Counted from the first letter of the stretch, positions 35,796 to 49,013 are shown. The stretch: 64,000 nt of DNA from Selaginella tamariscina (GCA_003024785.1 PUQB01000386.1:1-64000), one strand, 5' to 3'. Program-made: numbers and translations. The notes: generated by a model not told the origin, from the letters alone.

Positions 35796-35955
35796 TGTGA
35801 GAACTCGAAATATAGAAATGTGTATCTCCATTAGTTCAAGAACTCTAACTTATATACAAGAGTGAGTGGTCCATATTGAAACCAATCGACGCTTATCAAA
35901 ACCCACTATGCTAATAATAGTATGTGCACATGCAGCCGTACACATAGATCTTACA
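35796..35955 (-). repeat. 5' LTR of Ty3 element 2
   Basis: About 160 bp, TGTGAGAACTCG...GATCTTACA on the plus strand, pairing with 31089-31247. The bases next to it (minus strand TTGGTGGAGGTGAGG) would be the primer site, but I do not recognise the tRNA. Confidence 0.88.
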
Positions 35956-36540
35956 TTTAAAATTTTTAAAGTATTAGTGAATATCCCATAATATCAAAAA
36001 CCAATCAAAAAATGTTTGCATGGTTATAAACCTAATTTATGCACAACAAAAGGAACTAGCAAATTTATATCACATAAGATGATTTAAAATAAATGTATTT
36101 ACTTACATTACATGCGATAATATGGCATTTTTTATTCTACCATAGATAATGTCACACAATGCTCTTTCAATAAACAATTTTTCTATATATCTTAAAAAAC
36201 CATTTAGTCTTTAGGAAGTTATTGTCGCGATAATTAGCAAAATCAACATCAATAAAACTTATAGGAGTGACGACTTTTTTTTTGCCATGTACATAATTAT
36301 TAAATTTTTTATTCTTGCACTATAGCAAACCAATTACATGTAGCATATCAATTGTCTAGTAAGTTCATGAAACATCTAAATTGAAATATATCACTTCTAG
36401 AGTAATGTCATATTTGTTTTTAATTATAAAATACATGAAATAACCAATTGAATTTTGATATAGAAATTTTGTGTCAACATTTAAAAAAAAATCAAGTTGT
36501 TCAAAGTAGACATGCTTGCTTGAGTGGGGTTTCTTAAAAC
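35956..36540 (+). repeat. Right part of segmental copy A
   Basis: 'gaatatcccataatatcaaa' and later phrases match 63370 onward; 'cttgagtggggtttcttaa' at 36520-36538 matches the last bases of the window. The duplication continues past the window on the B side. No gene. Confidence 0.85.
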
Positions 36541-37149
36541 AATGTATAGATGATTCATATAAATGTTAATGTATTTTTATTAATGAAGTTATATATGCCA
36601 TATGAATGAGTAAGACAATGAGTTAATTACCTTAGATTAGTTTTATGAAAAGCCTTTATAAGTTCATTTATACTAGTTCTTGTATTGTGATAATGATGAA
36701 ATCATCTACTCACACCCTCCACAGTTAATAAGTTTACCATGATTATTATTATTATTATATTATTATATATATATCTTAACTTTATATACCCATGAGATGT
36801 GAAGTGTTTATTAATGGTTTCATACCAAACACATAAACTTAATTTAAAACCATAAATAGCTTATATACAATAGTAAAGAGTTATGATGTGTTTGAAAATG
36901 GGAAAGTGTATGTCTTGGTTAATATTTACATAAAGAAAATGCATTTTGACATATTTTTAGTGTACTTAAAAAGGCAAGTTCTATAACTATAACTTAAAAA
37001 ACATACACAAAAAACTTAACAACAAAGAAAATATATTTATGTAATTAGTGCTTCTGTTTGGTTATAATCTTTAGTAATTAGTCTAACTTTAAATCTCACA
37101 ATCTCTTTATTATAATCATATTTAACTTTAAAAATCCATTTAAATAGAA
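36541..37149. other. AT-rich stretch, nothing recognised
   Basis: I see no gene, clear repeat or RNA here apart from a short (TTA)n run near 36740. Confidence 0.5.
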
Positions 37150-38400
37150 TTACTCACACACAAACTCTCACTCAATATAAATAGAATGTTTGTGAGTCAT
37201 TAACTACACGTGCATTGATTTCCTCCCTCATTGTTTGGAGTCGAAGAATTCTTAGTATTCTTTTTAAGTTCATCTGTAACATAAGCATTATTAGCTTCAA
37301 TATATTGAAGGTGCATTTTTTTTCAATTTATAAGATTAGTTGATATAAGAAGAGCGTAATATTATGACTAAAATGTCAATGTTGATGGAGAGAGAAGTTG
37401 TTAATGGTGTAAACTAATATTTAAAAGTTAAATGTGCTGGTTTAGTACATAATTCATTGATTGTTCTACCATGGAATGAGTAAGAACATGTGGCTATTTG
37501 CCGTATGACACCTAGTAGTCATTTTTTGTCCAATAATCACATCCCATCACGATGCACCAGAAAGCATGAACACCTTCTTTAAAGCCCTATTACTTCTCTT
37601 ATTGGTGCACATATGAACGACTACCAAACACCTTAAGGTGTTTAATACATGGGTTAAGCTTAATCCACACACAACCTTCATATGATACACAACCTTAGTA
37701 TGGGCAAGCCTATAACAAGATGCTCTGCAACAAGCTTTATTGAGACTTTTTTGTATATGTAGTACAAAGTTAGAAATTAATCCTCCTACTTGAACATATA
37801 TATGATTTAGCTCAATGATGAGATGGAACTTCGAAACCCAAGTGATTTTAATAGCAACCTATTCACTGTTAGTAACAAACTATTTTTATTTCTCATCGAG
37901 CCTTTTGAGTATAATGTTTATCTAGCTTTTATATCTTCATGTTCTTCTATGCTAGTATATGAACCCTCAGTGACTTCTCAAAAGTGCTGTTTATAACTAA
38001 GTTTACACCTCATTTCACCAAACCATGTGTGCGTCGTCCTTTCTAAGCTTGTCTGGTTGAGGCTGATACGGATGTGTGAGTGATCCAACAGTAAGCTCCA
38101 CGCTCGCCAGCATTGCTTCCGCCATTATCTGTTTGTGTATTGAGAAAAGGTTTTAATTAAAAGAAATTCAAAATAAAAAGAAGTAAGATGAATGAATCAC
38201 TATATAAAGATTTTACTATGCTCTAATACCATGTTGAAATTTGGAATCAATCGTACGTATATCGAAAACACAAATGAAATACAGTGACCCAATCTTCCCT
38301 TTTGTCCATCTATCTTTATATACAACGTCCATCGAATACCAGTACATTATAGCTATGTGATCTTCAAAAGTACATTATTATAACTCAAACTAATGGACTC
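37150..38400 (-). mobile_element. Ty1/copia retrotransposon relic
   Basis: The minus-strand text TGGTATTAGAGCA at about 38218-38231 is a good primer-binding site for initiator tRNA-Met. It adjoins an LTR-like start TGTTGAAATTTGG at 38232 whose outer end I cannot place. A gag-like start (ATG at 38123-38125, MAEAMLASVEL) follows. Farther down, out-of-frame text such as GSRSYVH near 37600 and ETVREE-like text near 37240 recalls copia integrase and RT. Large parts are missing and many stops are present. Confidence 0.55.
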
Positions 38401-38427
38401 AAAATTGTGTCGTTCACCATATCGGCT

Positions 38428-38482
38428 TGCTGTGTGTGTGTGTGTGTGTGTGTGTGTGGGAGTGAGAGAGAGAGAGAGAGTT
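38428..38482. repeat. (TG)n and (GA)n microsatellites before a gene start
   Basis: A (TG)n run at 38430-38457 is followed by (GA)n at 38462-38480, 80 bp ahead of the ATG at 38563. The longer open frame that starts at 38407 is created by these repeats and is not used here. Confidence 0.9.
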
Positions 38483-38562
38483 TTTGTAAGGGATTAGTTG
38501 TTTTTTTACATTTAAATCCAAAAAGGGTTAGGGCTGGAAGGTCAGGGTTAGGTTTTACGAAG

Positions 38563-39228
38563 ATGAAGCGCAAGGCGGAGCTTCAAGAGGAAGAAGCGAG
38601 CCCACAGTGGGATTTCGTTGCGGCCGCATCTTGGATTCACAAGAAAAGGAAACGCATGAGGTATTGTGATTCGACATCTACATTGTTGCCGCCCCAATCC
38701 GAAGGACAGAGAGGTAAGGCCACTCTTGTCCTAGACATGGACAGGACATTGATCTTCTCCTGCACGGATAATGTTATCTTGAAGTTCGGTGGCAAGAGTG
38801 CGAGTATCCCCGTCTCAAGAGTTGCTAAGAGGCCGGGAGTGGACGAATTTCTCCAGCAGATGGCGAGGGTTTACGAAATTGTGGTGTTTACCTGCGGGAT
38901 CAAGCAATATGCGGATTCCATCTTGGATAAACTGGACCCAGAGGGCAAGTTAATTTCGCACAGGCTCTATAGAGACTCCTGCACGCTCTTAGAAGGCAAG
39001 AGAACGAAAGACTTATCGAGACTGGGACGGGATATGAAGAAAGTGGTGATCTTGGATGATAAGCGGAAGTCTTTTTGCTTGAATCCAGGTAATGGTATTA
39101 AAATTAGAGCGTTTAAGCATGGAGTGATCATACATATGACGAGCTTAAGAAGCTAACTAGTTACTTGTTGCATCTTGCAAATGTTGAAGATGTAAGAATA
39201 GTGTTACAGGAACAACCGCCTCAGCTAT
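38563..39228 (+). CDS. SCP/FCP1-like CTD phosphatase (HAD family), intronless, C-terminal frame break
   Basis: The ATG at 38563 opens MKRKAELQEEEASPQWDF. The HAD nucleophile motif LVLDMDRTLIFS fits DxDxT exactly; FTCGIKQYADSILDKLDP is the usual second region and KKVVILDDKRKSFCLNPGNG the third. Enzymes of this kind remove phosphate from Ser/Thr of protein tails such as that of RNA polymerase II. As written the frame stops at 39156 (197 residues). One added base near 39116-39122 would extend it through YDELKKLTSYLLHLANVEDV to a stop at 39226-39228, which is the normal family end, so a frameshift is likely. It is a single exon, GC-richer than its surroundings, in repeat DNA; a retrocopy is possible, though no poly(A) tail or target duplication was seen. 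Confidence 0.75.
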
Positions 39229-40565
39229 AGACTGGGACCGACAAAGGTCAAACAGGTTTCTTATTCATTGTATTCATTGTAGAGTTTAAACATAGAATTT
39301 CAGTATTCTGTATGTAAGCTACGGAAAGCTATGCTTTACATGTTTCATGCAGGCATAAGACCAGATGCGACAACAAGTTCGTATCGAGGTACTATGTTGC
39401 TTTTGTGTGCGTGTGTGTGTATGGGTTGGATGTCCTTGTGTATGTATGTAGATGTAGATATATACATGCTTTATATATACAAAGGTCTATGTACAGTAAT
39501 ATATGGAATTACCAACTCTCCTGTAAGCACCTCGGCATCAGGTCCACGCTCAATCTCAAAGTCCTCAGGCTCCCCAACATACTGTACGCTTATAAGTGAT
39601 TTATGTTTGGCACTTTTCATGTGTATACATTGAATTTCTTATATATATTTTTTATTATAATATTATTATATATCTGATAATGTCATTAATGAAACCACGT
39701 TTAGTCTAACAGTAATGTGCTTCCTTTTACTTCCAGGCGTGTCATTTATAGTGTATTTAAATATAAACATGCGATTAAGTGTTTTTTATATATAAACAAA
39801 TGTATATGTCAAATATTTGTTTCCTATGCATGTGTATTTACACAAAGAAAGTTAAAAGAATTAAGAGTACTAGTCTCAATATATAACATTAGTATTAATA
39901 AATTACATAATATAAATAATCTTTGATATATATTCGTTATTAATAATAGCTATTTAATATTTTTATTAATCACTAGTTGTATTCAAATGGCCATTTAACT
40001 ATATTTCAACTGGTCACTTATTATTATGGCATGTTGGTATATTTAAATATACTTAAATTTTTAAAAATTTATTTTTAATTTTTAACTAGTAATGTTTATT
40101 AGAATATTTAAGTATATTCCTATGGTTAGTATGTGTTGATATTAATAAATATAAACTGAAGTCATATTTTTCAATTAGTAACACTTCTAATTATTATTTA
40201 ATGGAACTATAAACAAATATAGAAGTAATTATTATTTTTCTTAATTAATTAAATAAAGTTTACATTTTTAATTATTTATTTAGTAGTAAATAAATAACAT
40301 ATTTATTGAAGATGTAATCAGGATCTTTTATTGTATAAGTACCTTATGAAGTTTGTTAATTGAATAGAATATCCATTAGGTGTACACTTGAATAAACATG
40401 AATATATACCTGTACGCGTAATGCTTCAAGATATATTATTGAAATGGTGTATATGGTGTTCATTAAAAACAGTGTAATTTCTTTCTGCTCAGATTCCTCG
40501 GAGTATCTTGACACCAATGACTATAAGACCTCTGGAACCACAGAACTTCTGCAACAAGGTAGCAA

Positions 40566-40604
<39 letters not shown>

Positions 40605-41605
40605 TTTATATACAGATATATGTGTGTCTGAGTTCATATTTGTTTGTATACATACCTATGTTTAATTGAATTATGTCTAATTGTAATGTTTCACATACAG
40701 TAGAACCACCTGTCTACTTTATATTTAATAATCTGGATAATTTAGTATTATTTCCTCGTCCCGTCTGATTATATTGATGAACTCATGTACTCTAATAACC
40801 TCTAGAATCTATATGATCCCATGGGTACCAAATTACAAAGGTTCTATTGTGTTAAGAGTAAATTCATGTAGGACATGAATTTGCAGGTATATATCTTCAT
40901 ATGTTATGTACTTGTGCATGTGTATGTTTTTTTTTTTTGGTGTGTGTGTGTGCTATGTTCATGTTAGCAGATGTGAAAGAAAGGAAGAATGCATATCTAA
41001 GGCACTCCAATGCTATGCTCCCATTTATACCATAGCAATTTGATATTATAATTGTTTTTATCGAATTTTTTTTTTGTTTTAAATAAAATTACAGTGATTG
41101 TGGAAGAAGTAAAATATAATGCAATTAAAAATTAATTCTAAGTTAATATATAATATTGCACTGTAACAAAGTTAAATGTTCCTCTTCCTTTTTTCCTTCT
41201 TGTTTTCATATACAAATATAGACGAGATTAATAGTTAAATGTAATTTAATTAAAAATTGTTCAGTTTATTAATTAAACTAAATGAAAATATAATCTATTT
41301 TACTTGGTCTTATTAATTAAATAGATAATTTAAAAAGTAAATTATGCTCAAATATGGATGAATAAAGATTAAGCAATTTTGAATATATTGGTAACTTGTA
41401 TGTGGACATGTTCCTCTCCCTGTCTCTCTCTCTCTTTCACACACACACACACACACCGGATTATAATATCTGTAAACAACATGGTGGATATAGAATTCAA
41501 CCAACATAAAGTTATCGACTAAATATACATAATAAATTTCATAACAAAAGTCCGTCTTACAAAGCTCTCTACTGTCAATTAACTTACTTTAAAAGTTAAA
41601 ATTCC
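39229..41605. other. Intergenic, AT-rich, with microsatellites and two exon-like islands
   Basis: No gene could be supported. Islands with acceptor/donor-like edges lie at 39352-39389 and 40493-40559 (frames such as SSEYLDTNDYKTSGTTELLQQ), but I do not recognise them. (CA)n runs occur at 40568-40602 and 41438-41456, and a GA-rich (CTCT) run near 41415-41436. Confidence 0.4.
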
Positions 41606-42343
41606 TTATGTGCTTAAATGATCTCGCACGTAGTCTGGATTCTCACGGAGTATGACAAATCCCTCCAACACAGACGAGAGAGGTGTATACCTGTTTGAAA
41701 ACAATCCCAGTTATTACTTAACAGACACACACACACACACACACGTGTGTATGTGTACAGGCAAAACTATATATGAGAGAGAGAGAGAGAGACATGGCGA
41801 GAACAAGGAAGTACACTTTCCCAGCACAATGGACTTCATGAGCGCAAGACAGCCATTATTCCCGAAAATTGCGGCACTGAGATAAAGGGGTCAGACACAA
41901 CCGAGTGTGCTGTGAATATTTAATTATAGTACTTACTTTGAAAGAAGAAAGCGGTCGGAATGGTAAGGGTTAAGCGTCAGCAATCCCTTACCCATGTGAA
42001 CTAGACCTTGAGCAATTCGAACCTGCAAAACAACTCATTAGTTACTAAACAAACTCATTAGTTAATTATGTCAAGTAAATGTGAGTGTCTAATACGTTTA
42101 AAAGCTAATTAGTTAGCTATATATAAATATACGTTTCCTGAGAGAGAGAGAGCAAATCCTGGCTATTTTATACGTGCATTATTTGTACCAGCACCAATAA
42201 GCCCAAGTGAGACGGTTACAGCCTATAATAATATAATACATAAATAAATATATGTGTGTGTGTTTGCTTTTAAATGAACATACCATGGCTACTTCCGAGT
42301 CGCTATCGTGGCTCAATCTGCTCAACGTATCCATAATAGTGAT
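41606..42343 (-). pseudogene. RPN1: 26S proteasome subunit RPN1 (PSMD2) 3'-end pseudogene
   Basis: RPN1 is the scaffold of the proteasome base that docks ubiquitin shuttles. Five exon pieces occur in the right order: 42284-42343 (IMDTLSRLSHDSDSEVAM), about 42160-42222 (AVTVSLGLIGAGTNNARI), 41937-42022 ([17 protein letters not shown]...YHSDRFLLS), about 41793-41876 (LMKSIVLGK, VYFLVLAM) and 41606-41690 (YTPLSSVLEGFVILRENPDY with stop). Introns of 61 nt (42223-42283) and 60 nt (41877-41936) are still GT-AG. Missing are the text between GAGTNNARI and VRIAQG, the region between FLVLAM and YTPLS that carries the PRMLLTVDE and PKTITGFQTH motifs, and all upstream exons; (CA)n and (GA)n repeats fill the last gap. 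The call rests on several strongly conserved phrases. Confidence 0.85.
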
Positions 42344-42438
42344 CTAATAAAATATGTTAATATAATCATGGTTCTATTCTCTAATAAAATAGCTTTGTTT
42401 TAATATTTTATTATATTATATACATGTATATATGTCTA

Positions 42439-42473
<35 letters not shown>

Positions 42474-43309
42474 TAAGAACCACATGTAAATACACTTCTG
42501 CTCAAACCTCTACGTATATATCATGCATGCATATATAATTGAAGTATACCTCAGTTCGAAATTGGAAAATATGGACATTAACATCGACTTAAAAATGAAA
42601 TCTTACTTACAAAATTGTTATAAATTAATGAGTAAATTTACCAACCTAGGTTGTACTTTGTTATAACATATTTTCTTAATAAAAGAATGTAATTCTTCAG
42701 ACCATATTCTTAACCAGCCTAACCAAAAATTTTGTATCTTTTAAAGATTTTATTATATAAAAAAGACTTATTTTAAAAATAAATCTAGTGTAATTATCTC
42801 ATCTAATATTTAATTATATGTTTTTTGCTTAAATTTTGGTTATAATGAGATTTAATCACATAGACACATATAAATATATTAACCAATAAGTAATATTTTA
42901 GAATTTTAAAATAAAACTTACAAAATTAAATGTTGTTTTAAGTGAGCACCATCTTTTCAAGAGTAATAATTAATATAATCAATAAATAACTTCTATTGTG
43001 ATATTTTACATTTTTTGAAGACAACGTTTACTAAGATCCATGCCAGAATATCACATCCTTGGTTCCATGCCAGGATTATTTGCTTCCGTACATGTGTAGA
43101 GTGTGTGTAGGAGGGCGCCTTGAAAATAATGTCTCATCTTTTAATTGAGGGTCTTAATTTAAGTTAAATACCGTATTGCGTGTGCATACCTATGTTACTA
43201 ACATAATCATTTAATTATTTAAATACATACTGTGATATCTCTATTCGAGTGTTTATACATATGGACAAACGTATATCAAAAATTAAATTCATCAATTTAA
43301 TAATCATAA
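42344..43309. other. AT-rich intergenic DNA
   Basis: No gene recognised. A (TA)n/(AAAT)n run lies at 42438-42475. A short less AT-rich patch at 43020-43140 has no readable frame. Confidence 0.5.
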
Positions 43310-46300
43310 TCTCACAACCACTGTGAAAAGATTACTTAAAAAATTGAGACATATATAAACATTATAATTAAAATGGGAATGATATATGAAAATAAGAATA
43401 TAAAAAAACTTATATAATTATTAATATTTTAAACATATATTTAAAGAATATTCTTTTTTAAATATATATTATTTTAAAAATTATTTCTTTATATTAAAAA
43501 ATACTAAATAAATAATTAAAATTATTCTTTATATTAAAAATACTAAATAAATAATTAAAATTATTAATTATTAAGAAAATAAAATTATAAACATTCCCAT
43601 TTTAGTTATAATATTCATATATCATGTATATGATATGTAATGTGTGTGTGTATATATACATACGTACAAATTAAGATATACATATGTATGAATATATATA
43701 TCTTGATCTATATCTAACTTTTATACATTTTAACTCCCTTAGTCCCACATAATAAACTTATTAAAATAAAGAACACTTATATATAATACATTTACATGTA
43801 TCGTATATACACTATCAAACTTGAATAAATAAATATAATATATAATATATTATAATATTTTTTTATGCTTATGTGACTCCCCGTGGGTAACATCTTGGAA
43901 ACAATACTTTTCCATATGTTATGTTAGTTTTAACACTCTCTTACAACTATAATATGGAACTTTTAAATATATATGTTGTATCATCCTCCATCTTCCATGT
44001 TTAATCTATTAATTCACATGTGTAAAAAACCATAAGAGAAGCATTCAAGTGACCATGTCAAAAAAATATATATACTGTTTATTTACGTATGCTATATGTA
44101 CAAAGAATTTAATTATTTTAAATATACATGTCATGTGTAATATATCAATTTTACACAATTAATTTACACAAGGTAAAACTAAAACAATAAATTAACTTAA
44201 GTAAATTAGCATTTAAATACTACACATCACATATATAAAAACTTGTAATGATATAATACAAACAATGATAATTATATAAATTTAATGTGTCAGTGTAATA
44301 TGTAAAGCTTACAAGGTTAATTTATAAAAAATAAAACCAAACAAGAATTTAGGCATTTATTATTCATTTATTATATCATTATATGTTTTCATGTATGTAC
44401 TATGCATAATTATGATATATAATGAAAAAATTATAAAAACAATCATTATTTTCAAAATGCACAAAATTATAATGTTTAATATGTTTTATGTGCTAATTTA
44501 AAAATACTTTCCAAATGTATAAATTTTCTCATATAAGAGAAATTTTTCAAAATAACAATTTCCATTTCTTTGATATGTGTTAAAAATATTTGAAGCATGA
44601 TTGGTTTTTAAATTTTTTTAAAAAAAATTTAAAAATGATATGCACATTTCAATATACATATGTACAAACATACTTATATACTTTTACATAAGCAATGTAT
44701 GTTTTATAAATGAGAAAACATTGAATATTATTTGTTATGATTTTACACACTATTTAATGTTTTGTTATTGAAATAAATATAATAATAAAACATTTTATAT
44801 AATATAGGCATTAAAAAAGCATAAATACTTTATTAAATTATTATATTTAAATAATTACCATAGAAGAATTATTATTGAAAAGACAATACATGTCTTATAG
44901 AACGGATATTATTAATTTTAAAAAATGCAATAATAAGTTTTTATAATAACATATGTTGAAATATGAATTACTATATAACATAAGATAAATAAAATACATA
45001 CAGTAATAAGTGAAATCTTTTAGGGATTTATACAAAATTTATATAATACTTTAAAGAGAAAGAAAAAGAATATACATTAGTGAATCAATGTAGAAAAAAA
45101 ATGAATGTATGTTTCATAACTAAGAAGAATAAATATTATATTAATGTATATAAATATACACCTTATCATTACATATGTATTACAATACTAAAGCATAATG
45201 CATATATATAATAAAGAATAAAATTATATTGTATAAATCAAGATACCTTGAAATGTATTAATACTATTAATAAATAATATCACTAAATAAGGATCAATTT
45301 AGTAACTATTAACTTTATATTAAATTTTTTTGTTTTGTTAAATGTAAAATACAGTTCTTAATTTATTTCTTTTAAATAAAGATAAATATTTAGTAGTAAA
45401 TAATAAAACTTTAGTTCCTTTTTGTATCATTTAAATAAAATTCATTTTATATGGTTTTTTAATCTTTAAAAAAGAAAAAAACCATGAAATTGTTATTTGG
45501 TTCTTAGTAAAATAAAATATTAAGTAAATTTAAAGGCATAATTAAATTTGAAATTTTAATTATATGTTCTCCATTTATTTGTTATTATTACTAATCCTAG
45601 AATTTACTTTTAAATTATATAATAAAGCATGTTATTAATAAGTTTAAGTTTTAAAATTTTACTAATGCACACAAAAAATTGGTTAGCGATTGTTTTAATC
45701 GATAGCTTTATAAATTGTGCTTCAGTGAACATTGACAAGCATGGATTGTGTACCATTAACAATTAGCAGGTCCGGATGCACACACACACAATATTTAAAT
45801 TTTAATCTAGTTAATTATACATTTGCATGCACATATAAATCTTGATTTATTTAGTTCATGCACATGCATATACACACACAACATAAATCATTTATATTTA
45901 AATTTGAATGATACACAAGACAAACCATTTTATATTTTAGATTTTGATTTAGACCAGTGCACATACACACATACCACATATCACTTATATTTAAATTTTG
46001 ATTATTCAAAAATGAAATCATTTAATTCAACAAAGAATACATTATGGACCTCAAATACATTAATTGTGTAAATGGTTTAAACAAAAATGTTTTTTTACAT
46101 TATTAATACATTTTAAAGAAATTTTGGTATGTTTAATATGTATGTATTATGTAATTCTTTAATTTCACTTATTGTTTATATATATGTATATTAAGATGTT
46201 TATAAAATGTTTGTACATATGTATAATTAAATATGTGTATTATCTTATTTTTTTAATTTGTTTTTAAAAATCAATTATGCTTCAAATAACATTAATGCAT

Positions 46301-47215
46301 ATAAGAGAATGGGAAATATTATTTTGGACAATTTATATTATGTGAAAGAATTTACACATTTAACAAATGTTTCCATATTAACATATAAAATTAATCCATT
46401 ACACATTTTATTGAAGTAAATACAACATTTCAAATGGTACATTTAACCATTGGATAAATACTTTATATGTGTGTATAAGAAAAGAAGAAACATATTAAAC
46501 ATTATAATTTTATGCATTTTAAAAATAATTAATGTTTTTATAATTCTATTTTATTATATATCATAATTATGTACAATACATTTTGTAAATTAATTATATA
46601 AAATTTATATAGTACAACATGACATATATATTTGTAAAATAACTAATATGATATATTTTATTAATAGGGCTAAGGTTCATAAAATAAGTTTGGAGAACAA
46701 AAAGGTTTCTTTTAACTGATAATTTGACACGCATGAATATTATCAAGTTTGCATGTTCACATTTAATATGAAAATATCATTAAAAAACTGAGACATATCA
46801 TGTATATATGATTTGCATGTGTATTATACATATATATGTTTATAAATATACATACATATATATATATATATATATGTATATCCTATATATATATAATTAT
46901 TATATGTTTCAACTTATCAAAACTACACTTTTTTCTTTTTAATTATTAGCCAATTACCATTTACAATTTTTGATTAAAATGTTTTAGTAATCTCACATAA
47001 TAAACCTATTAAAAGATAAGAACACTTATATAATTATTTATAATATAAATACATTTACATGTATAGTATCGTGACTCCTCGGAATAAATTTTATAAAAAC
47101 ACCACTTACATTCGTACCTAACACTATTTTACAACTGTAACATAGAAATTTTTATATATCTGATTTACCATATTCTTTCACGATTCCCGACTCTTTCATC
47201 GTTAATTCTAACTAT
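43310..47215. repeat. Direct repeats (about 43310-44020 and 46740-47215) around a foldback interior
   Basis: Shared text in the same direction includes 'cacataataaac' followed by 'tttacatgta' (43747-43800 / 46994-47060) and 'aacact..ttacaact' (43931 / 47125). Inside, 44428-44484 and 46490-46544 are inverted copies ('cacaaaattataatgtttaa' against 'ttaaacattataattttatg'). No coding remnant was recognised in 44020-46740; tandem CACACA-containing units lie at 45776-46000. It could be an old non-autonomous LTR or foldback element. Confidence 0.45.
43365..43612. mobile_element. About 248-bp AT-rich MITE
   Basis: It begins ATTATAATTAAAATGGGAAT and ends ATTCCCATTTTAGTTATAAT, an inverted repeat with one mismatch. 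The other direct-repeat copy reads 'gagacatatcatgtatat' at about 46791 with no insert, which supports an insertion. The inside holds a 40-bp tandem duplication ('aaatactaaataaataatta'). Confidence 0.65.
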
Positions 47216-49013
47216 ATTTACTGAATATACCAATGGTTTTATTGTAAAATTATTGGTATCAACATTCTTAAATGAAACTTGAATATTCAATATAAAGTAA
47301 GAAAAGAAAAATCATAAGTTTTTTACTTTAAAGTAAAAAAGATTGAGTGTGATTAAAAACTTGTTGAATGAACCAACCCTTGGTAAAAGGTGGGTTTTCA
47401 CATTTAAGTTAAAAAGATAACTCTATTTTTCAATTTTGAAGAGAAAAGAGAAAATTAATTTTTCATAAAATTTAATTTTTCTTTTAAGAAAGGAGAAAGA
47501 AAAGAATTAAAAAAGATTACTCAATTTTAAAAAATAAGAGAAAAAGTTTGAAAGGACAAAGTGTTTGGTGTGAAAACTTGCTATGTGAACAAACCCTTGC
47601 CCTAAGGTGGAGCTAAGTCACATGTATAACTATCTTTGACTTTTAACAATAACCATGGACATTATTGCTATAATGTCCACGTGTTAACCAAACACTCCAT
47701 ATAAATCATTAAGTAAACATATTGTTTTTGTTATATATCAAATATATAAATTATTAAATCCTTTTTAAATGATCATTAATTTTTTATTTTTTTGTTATTC
47801 CTAAACATTAATTTGTGTAATTATGTGCCATGCATGTGTGTGTGTGCCTATGTGCATACATAAGTTTGCCCACATGCACATGTATCTGTTGAGCATATTT
47901 TGTGCACGTGTGTGCAAAACTACTTCTTGAGCAACTAAGTAAATAATTAATTAAATCATTTAAAAGTTAATTATATTGAAAACGGAACGTATTAGGCAAC
48001 TCCCCTTGTTTATTATACCCCTATAGTTTATATGGATTTTAACAGTTTAAATTAAACAAACCTTTAAAGTTAATGCATTCCATTTATATATATGATATAT
48101 ATTGCAATCCATTACTATAATTAATTAATTAATTAACAAACACTAAAAGCTCTCTCGCTATATATATACACACACACATATATATACACTTTAATTTTAT
48201 AATATAAATACAAATATCTAGGCACTATAAATGCCATAATATTGGGGTATATATATAGGAGGCATACATTATGTAAAAAATATTATTATTATATATATCA
48301 ACTAACTTATTATTAAAAACTCAATGGTAGTACTATATTGATAGTGTTGCTTAAAATTTGTTATGTAAAATAAGAGAAAAGAAAAATTAGTGGTTTTTCA
48401 CTTTTTAAGTAAAAAGACTCAATGTCTACTATAATATTTTCTTACAATTTTAAATATAAATATAAATGTTTTTAAAACTAAACATTGTATTTTATTTTTC
48501 AATTTTGAAAATGTAAGAAAAACATAGTTTTATTGTACATATTGCTTTTGTTACATATTGAATGGATAAATTATTAAATCCTTTTTAAATGATCAATAAT
48601 TTTTTATCTTTTTCTTATTCCTAAACATTAATTTGTGTAATTATGTGCCATGCATGTGTGTGCCTATGTGCATGCATATGTTTGCCCACATGCACATGTA
48701 TATGAAGCATAAGTGCATAATATTTTGTGCACGTGTGTGCAAAATTACTTGAACAACTAAGTAAATAATTAATTAAATCATTTAAAATTTAATTATATTG
48801 AAAAAGGAACCTATACCTCTATAGTTTATATGGATTTAATGGTTTAAATTAAACAAACCTTTAAAGTTAATGCATTTCATTTATACATATGATACATATC
48901 GCAATCCATTACTATAATTAATTAAATTAATTTATTAATTAACAAGCACTAAAAGATCTCTCTCTCTACACACACACACACACTTTAATTTTATAATATA
49001 AATATAAAAATCT
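47216..49013 (+). repeat. Partial segmental copy C, with an internal tandem duplication
   Basis: 47220-48210 matches copy A around 23400-24900; the part at about 47605-47620 is the unfilled form of the target used by the 530-15259 element. About 815 bp are tandemly repeated (47725-48538 and 48540-49345). No gene. Confidence 0.8.

Larger units (their letters stand above)
31089..35955 (-). mobile_element. Ty3/gypsy LTR retrotransposon 2, near full length but decayed
   Basis: The short LTRs are about 31089-31247 and 35796-35955 (TGTAAGATC...GAGTTCTCA on the minus strand). A purine tract GAGAGGAGGAGATGA adjoins the left LTR on the minus strand, giving the direction. Gag, protease, RT, RNase H and integrase text occur in the standard Ty3 order; no chromodomain was recognised. 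Copy B has the unfilled site at about 63316-63345, so insertion came after the segmental duplication. The target duplication is not readable because the left LTR edge is damaged. Confidence 0.92.

Noticed and set aside
38407..38562. N-terminal extension of the phosphatase gene (MSFTISACCVCVCV...)
   Set aside because: It is made of (TG)n and (GA)n repeats; the ATG at 38563 starts the conserved type of N-terminus.
45823..46071. 82-codon frame with repeated CTYTHNINHLYLNL-like text
   Set aside because: It follows a tandem CACACA-containing repeat; no support as a gene.
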